Shown here: piece by piece, positions 60,327 to 64,000 of the stretch
Layout of the letters: each line of letters begins with the position of its first letter
How positions within the stretch are numbered: the first letter of the stretch is position 1
NCBI RefSeq assembly: GCF_003576375.1
Contig: NZ_QWGE01000005.1
Span: forward strand, 248,001 to 312,000
DNA length: 64,000 nt
Direction of reading: 5' to 3'
From: Pontibacter oryzae
GTDB taxonomy: Bacteria > Bacteroidota > Bacteroidia > Cytophagales > Hymenobacteraceae
The notes under the pieces: generated by a model
What the model saw: the letters and a program-made list of their open reading frames with translations, nothing else
Database searches by the model: none
What the model was told of the DNA's origin: nothing
Program-made: the position numbers and the translations under genes

Positions 60327-61724
60327 TTAAAGCTTAGGGTAAGTCGGGATGGTGGCGTAAGCCTGCCGCAACATAATGGTTACTTCTGTACCCTTGCTTA
60401 TTTCGGAGTACACGCTTATACTGCCTTTATGCAGTTTAAGAATACGCTCTGTCAGTGGCAGACCTATGCCATGCCCTGTAATATTGCGCACATTTTCGGC
60501 CCTGAAAAAAGGTACAAAAACGTGTTTTAAATCTTCCTCCGAGATGCCCAGGCCCCTATCCTGCACACGTAACAGCACTTCATGGTCCTGCACCTCTATC
60601 TGCCCAATGGCAACTTGTCCGTTCGGCGAGAACTTAATTGCGTTTTCCAGCACGTTTACCACGGCTATCAGCAGCAATGCCTCGTTTCCGCGCACTACTA
60701 ACCTATCCTCGTCTTCCGGAAAGTTAGCAAAATCAATGTCGATGCGGGCGTTTGGCTGGCGCTTTAGGGTTTGCTCACGGGCCATCCACACCAACTCGTC
60801 GAAGCGCAGGTAGTTTAACTTTATTTTGGCCGGATCTATACTTGCCTGGGCTATTTGCAGCAACCCATTGGAAAGCTCAGTCAGCAGGCGTGCATCTTCC
60901 AGGGTGCTTTGCAGTACACGCTGATACTCGTCTGTTTCGCGGGGCTTCATCAGGGCTACCTCTAACTCGCCGATCATGGCAGTGAGCGGCGTGCGCAGCT
61001 CATGCGAGGCATTAGACACAAACGTGCTCTGCATTTCAAAGGCCAACTCCAGGCGATCCAGCATCTTATTGAAGGTTTGGGCTAGGTTAGATACTTCGTC
61101 TTTACCTTGGGCATTGCTCAGGCGCAGGTGCAGGTCATTGGCACTGATTTTCTCCACCTCGCTCACTACTTTTGTAAAAGGCCGCATCGCCTGTTTGGCA
61201 AACACCCATCCGGCCACTAAGACCACAGCCATAGACCCCAGAAACCCAACGATAAGTATGATTTTAAGGTGCTGCAATTTACGCAAACTGTAGGCATCCA
61301 CGCTGGAGGAGAACACCACAAACTCGCCTTGGTTATCCTGCAAGTAAATCCCGACCACTTGCCTTACGCCTTGCTCATACTCCAGTGAGCCTCTCTCGAT
61401 AACCTGTTTAAGGCGAGTGGAACTGTTGCCAATATCACCTTTGCCTTTCGAGAAAATCAATTCTCCGTTTGTTCGGTAAATCCGGATGGCCTCATGAGGG
61501 AGCTCATGGTAAAAATTGATCAGGTTCTGCTGGCGCACCTTTTCAGAAACCTCATCGGCATCCAGTATATGCCTTGCAGCTACCTGCGCACGCGTGAAGA
61601 TCCGCTTGTAAAAGTCATCCTGCCGATAAAGCGACGTAAAATAGTATACCACCAGCGAAAAGAGCACCAGGATCACTGTCATGATGCCGGCAAATTGCAG
61701 CGTAAGCTTGGAGCGGATTGTCAT
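60327..61724 (-). CDS. OmpR-family-partner sensor histidine kinase
   Basis: 465 residues. Two membrane segments (about 8-29 and 153-175) enclose a periplasmic region of about 120 residues; then HAMP (near 177-225), HisKA (SNASHELRTPLTAMIGELE, His near 243) and the ATPase domain with NAIKFSPNGQ, DRGLGISEEDLKHVF and GHGIGLPLTERI. It phosphorylates the regulator encoded just upstream, with which it overlaps by 4 bases. The sensor region resembles CusS-like kinases only loosely; the signal is unknown. Confidence 0.92.
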   Translation of the reverse strand: MTIRSKLTLQFAGIMTVILVLFSLVVYYFTSLYRQDDFYKRIFTRAQVAARHILDADEVSEKVRQQNLINFYHELPHEAIRIYRTNGELIFSKGKGDIGNSSTRLKQVIERGSLEYEQGVRQVVGIYLQDNQGEFVVFSSSVDAYSLRKLQHLKIILIVGFLGSMAVVLVAGWVFAKQAMRPFTKVVSEVEKISANDLHLRLSNAQGKDEVSNLAQTFNKMLDRLELAFEMQSTFVSNASHELRTPLTAMIGELEVALMKPRETDEYQRVLQSTLEDARLLTELSNGLLQIAQASIDPAKIKLNYLRFDELVWMAREQTLKRQPNARIDIDFANFPEDEDRLVVRGNEALLLIAVVNVLENAIKFSPNGQVAIGQIEVQDHEVLLRVQDRGLGISEEDLKHVFVPFFRAENVRNITGHGIGLPLTERILKLHKGSISVYSEISKGTEVTIMLRQAYATIPTYPKL

Positions 61725-62404
61725 GCGTTGTCCTGTTCTTTAAGCACGTAGCCCATGCCCACCAAAGTATGTATCAACTTGGAAGTGTGCGCCTTATCAA
61801 TTTTTTTACGAAGAAAGTTGATGTACACATCAATCACATTACTGCCTGTATCGAAAGAGGTTTCCCATACTTGCTCTGTTATGTCTACCCTAGACACCAC
61901 ACGGCCCTGGTTGCGCAGCAGGTAATAAAGCAGGGCAAACTCACGGGCTGTAAGGCTTACGGGCTTGCCACCACGGGTGACACTTTTTTTGGCTACGTCC
62001 ATCTCCAGGTCAGCAATGCTCAACTTTTCGCCGGAACCGCCCTCTGTAGTGCGCCGCGACAGTGCCCGAATGCGGGCCAACAGCTCCTTAAACTCAAAAG
62101 GCTTGGTAAGGTAGTCGTCGGCGCCGGCATCCAGGCCAATAATCTTATCGTCGGTGGTGCCGAGTGCGGTTAGCATAAGTATAGATACCGTGCTGTTGTG
62201 CCGCCTGATTTCCCGGCAAACATCCAGGCCATTCATATTCGGAAGTATGATATCCAGAATAATAAGGTCATACTCATTCTGAAGCGCCAGTTTTACGCCA
62301 AAAGTGCCGTCGTAGGCCTGATCTACCTCATAGGTTTGCTCCTCCAGTCCTTTTTTAATGAACGAGGCTACCTTGGGCTCATCTTCGATCAGCAGTATTT
62401 TCAT
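61721..62404 (-). CDS. OmpR-type response regulator
   Basis: 227 residues. Receiver: LLIEDEPKVASFIKKGLEEQ, phosphoacceptor Asp in LIILDIILPNMNGLDV, the conserved Ser/Thr in MLTALG and Lys in YLTKPFEFKELL. The winged-helix output contains LTAREFALLYYLLRNQGRVVSR and NVIDVYINFLRKKID, as in the CusR/PhoP group. A promoter of excellent fit (62458-62487) lies 54 bases upstream. First gene of the two-component operon. Confidence 0.94.
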   Translation of the reverse strand: MKILLIEDEPKVASFIKKGLEEQTYEVDQAYDGTFGVKLALQNEYDLIILDIILPNMNGLDVCREIRRHNSTVSILMLTALGTTDDKIIGLDAGADDYLTKPFEFKELLARIRALSRRTTEGGSGEKLSIADLEMDVAKKSVTRGGKPVSLTAREFALLYYLLRNQGRVVSRVDITEQVWETSFDTGSNVIDVYINFLRKKIDKAHTSKLIHTLVGMGYVLKEQDNA

Positions 62405-62457
62405 GGGCTAGGAGGATATTGTACCTTTACAAATAAGTTTAGTGAAGCTGTTGCATA

Positions 62458-62487
62458 CAAAAGTACAACCTAAGCGCTAAACAGCAA
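62458..62487 (-). promoter_or_regulatory. Bacteroidota-type promoter of the two-component operon
   Basis: On the minus strand TTG (62487-62485), 19 bases, then TACTTTTG (62465-62458), an exact match to TTG / TAnnTTTG. It predicts a leader of about 47 bases. Confidence 0.75.
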
Positions 62488-62544
62488 CACCATCCTGTTA
62501 TTCGAGCAGTTATCTAATTGTACGCTTTACCGTTTCTTAAGACT

Positions 62545-63456
62545 ATGGCACACGCACACCACGACCACAGCGGACATGGGCACCACCATCACCATGGTGC
62601 CGGCACCAATATTAAAGTAGCTTTCTTCCTCAACCTGTCCTTTACCATACTTGAAATTGTAGGCGGCCTCTGGATAAACAGTGTAGCCATACTTTCGGAT
62701 GCCCTGCACGATTTAGGCGACTCGCTCTCGCTGGGCTTGGCGTGGTATTTCGAGAAGCTTTCGGGTCGGGGGCGCAACCAGAAATTCACGTTCGGTTACA
62801 AGCGTTTCTCCCTCCTGGGCGCCGTTATCAACTCTGTTATACTTTTGGTTGGCTCCTTTTTTATACTTGCTGAGGCCATACCCCGCATCTGGGACCCGCA
62901 GGAAGTTAATGCACCAGGTATGGTGGCCTTTGCCGTGCTTGGTATTGTGGTAAATGGGGCCGCTGTGCTGCGCCTAAAGTCCGGCCAATCATTGAACGAG
63001 CGGGTGGTGCGGCTGCATTTGCTAGAAGATGTACTTGGCTGGGTGGCTGTGCTTATAGGTGGTATTATACTTTACTTTTTTGATCTGCCCTGGATAGATC
63101 CGCTCCTGTCTGTCGGGATAACTATTTATGTGCTGTATAACGTAATCCGTAACCTTCTTGAAACCATGACAATCCTGCTGCAGGCATCGCCGGTGCACAT
63201 AAAACCTGAAGACGTTACCGCTAAACTGGAAGACATCGACAATATTAAATCGGTTCATGACCTGCACATCTGGACGCTGGACGGAACTTACAACGTATTA
63301 TCGATGCACGCGGTGGTAAACGGCGACCTGCGCGTGCAGGAGACCGAGGCGCTCAAAAAAAGGGTACGCACCGTAATGTCCGACATGGACATACAGCACG
63401 TAACCATGGAACTCGAAAGCCCAAACGAGGCATGCAGCCATCAGGGCCAGATTTGA
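62545..63456 (+). CDS. CDF family metal cation exporter
   Basis: 303 residues from ATG 62545 (an ATG at 62518 adds nine). The N-terminus is His-rich (HDHSGHGHHHHHG), typical of Zn/Co exporters. Six membrane helices carry the metal site ILSDALHDLGDSLSLGL (Asp/His pairs) and LLEDVLGWVAVLIGG. The C-terminal cytoplasmic domain (IKSVHDLHIWTLDGTYNVLSMHAVV) is the regulatory HMA-like fold. It exchanges protons for divalent metal, most likely zinc. Divergent from the two-component operon, 140 bases from its start. Confidence 0.93.
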   Translation: MAHAHHDHSGHGHHHHHGAGTNIKVAFFLNLSFTILEIVGGLWINSVAILSDALHDLGDSLSLGLAWYFEKLSGRGRNQKFTFGYKRFSLLGAVINSVILLVGSFFILAEAIPRIWDPQEVNAPGMVAFAVLGIVVNGAAVLRLKSGQSLNERVVRLHLLEDVLGWVAVLIGGIILYFFDLPWIDPLLSVGITIYVLYNVIRNLLETMTILLQASPVHIKPEDVTAKLEDIDNIKSVHDLHIWTLDGTYNVLSMHAVVNGDLRVQETEALKKRVRTVMSDMDIQHVTMELESPNEACSHQGQI

Positions 63457-63469
63457 TAAGTAATTCGGG

Positions 63470-63829
63470 TTAGTTTTGATTCAGATGCACAGCTTCGCGG
63501 ATCAGGTCGCCGAAGTATTCTTCGTCGATGTCCTCTAGCGAGCGGATTTTAACATGCAGGTGCTGCCCGTTACGGCTTACCAGGCGGCGGTGCGGGTCAG
63601 ATAGCTCTTTGCCTCGGAAGAAGCCAAAGTGGATGCCGCTGCGGGAAGAAGCAAAGTAGCATACGGGGCCATAGAAAAAATAGCAGGCGCAATCCCAGCG
63701 GACGCATTCTTCGAGGTGGGCAACGGAGGAGTTGATGATTCTGCGGATCTCCTGTGCCAGCAACTGCTTCTCAGGAGATAATCTTTCGACGTACTCGTCT
63801 ACTTGGTTTGTTGTTGTTCTGCTTCTCAT
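63470..63829 (-). CDS. DUF1801 family protein
   Basis: 119 residues. DEYVERLSPEKQLLAQEIRRIINS at the N-terminus, VRWDCACYFFYGPVCYFASSRSGIHFGFFRG in the middle and a final helix (DEEYFGDLIREAVHL) match DUF1801, a YdhG-like fold of unknown function. It is convergent with the CDF gene 13 bases away. The frame ends the gene content of the window; 63830-64000 is AT-rich with no gene I can support. Confidence 0.87.
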   Translation of the reverse strand: MRSRTTTNQVDEYVERLSPEKQLLAQEIRRIINSSVAHLEECVRWDCACYFFYGPVCYFASSRSGIHFGFFRGKELSDPHRRLVSRNGQHLHVKIRSLEDIDEEYFGDLIREAVHLNQN

Positions 63830-64000
63830 ATATAGGTTTGGCTCGGTGTCAGAAGTAAACTCTGTAACACTTAAATATACTAGAATTCTAATATACGAGC
63901 AAACAATCCGAGTGGTTGTTTTTAATGTCGAAAAAACACTATATTTTGATTAATCAATGCAAATACTGCTTCAGGGTGAGTAGTTTATACCAGTTGCAGC

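Noticed and set aside
1-64000. tRNA, rRNA, insertion sequence or phage genes
   Set aside because: I looked for cloverleaf-like TTCGA stems, transposase motifs and terminal inverted repeats next to duplicated targets and saw none that hold up.

Overview
The window reads as a chromosomal segment of a Bacteroidota bacterium, most likely order Cytophagales, family Hymenobacteraceae (Pontibacter-like). The evidence is a secreted repeat adhesin with a gliding-motility-type C-terminal domain beside a PorP/SprF partner, a second protein with a type IX secretion sorting tail, a head-GIN (DUF2807) lipoprotein, many Bacteroidota-type outer-membrane barrels and lipoproteins, and several promoters of the Bacteroidota form TTG/TTTG, 17 to 21 bases, TAnnTTTG. 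Shine-Dalgarno sequences are mostly absent. The genus is inference. I saw no rRNA, tRNA, CRISPR array, prophage, insertion sequence or plasmid gene, so this looks like ordinary chromosome.

Layout. 1-4.3 kb: 3' part of a giant adhesin and its PorP/SprF protein. 4.4-7.4 kb: small membrane protein, then a copper operon on the minus strand (CopA ATPase and HMA chaperone) behind a perfect 14-base palindrome. 7.7-11.5 kb: five-PAS histidine kinase overlapping a stand-alone receiver. 12-22.9 kb: mixed envelope and housekeeping genes (DUF547, hydrolase, OM barrel, NdpA, sterol-desaturase-like enzyme, HD hydrolase, 3D-domain protein, DsrE, TVP38, rhomboid). 23-32.1 kb: GH3 lipoprotein, NUDIX, SDR, OM barrel, M28 peptidase, head-GIN lipoprotein, M48-like protease. 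32.5-41.9 kb: PKD/T9SS protein with an altered metzincin motif, Tex, MscS channel, ceramidase-like protein, hydrolase, peroxiredoxin. 42-48.8 kb: two glycosyltransferases, DUF2461, L,D-transpeptidase, DUF2064/rhodanese pair, ECF sigma and anti-sigma. 48.9-56.3 kb: succinate-semialdehyde dehydrogenase, YdcF, metallophosphoesterase, topoisomerase III. 56.8-64 kb: a Gly/Ser/Tyr-rich disordered protein, carbonic anhydrase with a SulP transporter, a two-component system, a CDF metal exporter and DUF1801.

Genes that probably work together: adhesin with PorP/SprF (secretion and surface display); CopA with the HMA protein (copper export); the PAS kinase with its receiver; ECF sigma with anti-sigma; SulP with beta-carbonic anhydrase (bicarbonate supply); OmpR-type regulator with kinase; the GT2 and GT-C enzymes (polyprenyl-phosphate glycan pathway); rhodanese with the DUF2064 transferase.

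The most unusual signals are not genes. (1) The hexamer AAGTAT, usually AAGTATA or AAGTATG, occurs roughly 170 times on the two strands by hand count, several-fold above chance, in all three reading frames and between genes. (2) Several convergent gene pairs are separated by very long, nearly or fully perfect terminator hairpins, up to 31 bp of stem. (3) A G-depleted tract of about 240 bases lies before the gene for the disordered FUS-like protein. All functional statements rest on reading motifs by eye; no database search was run.
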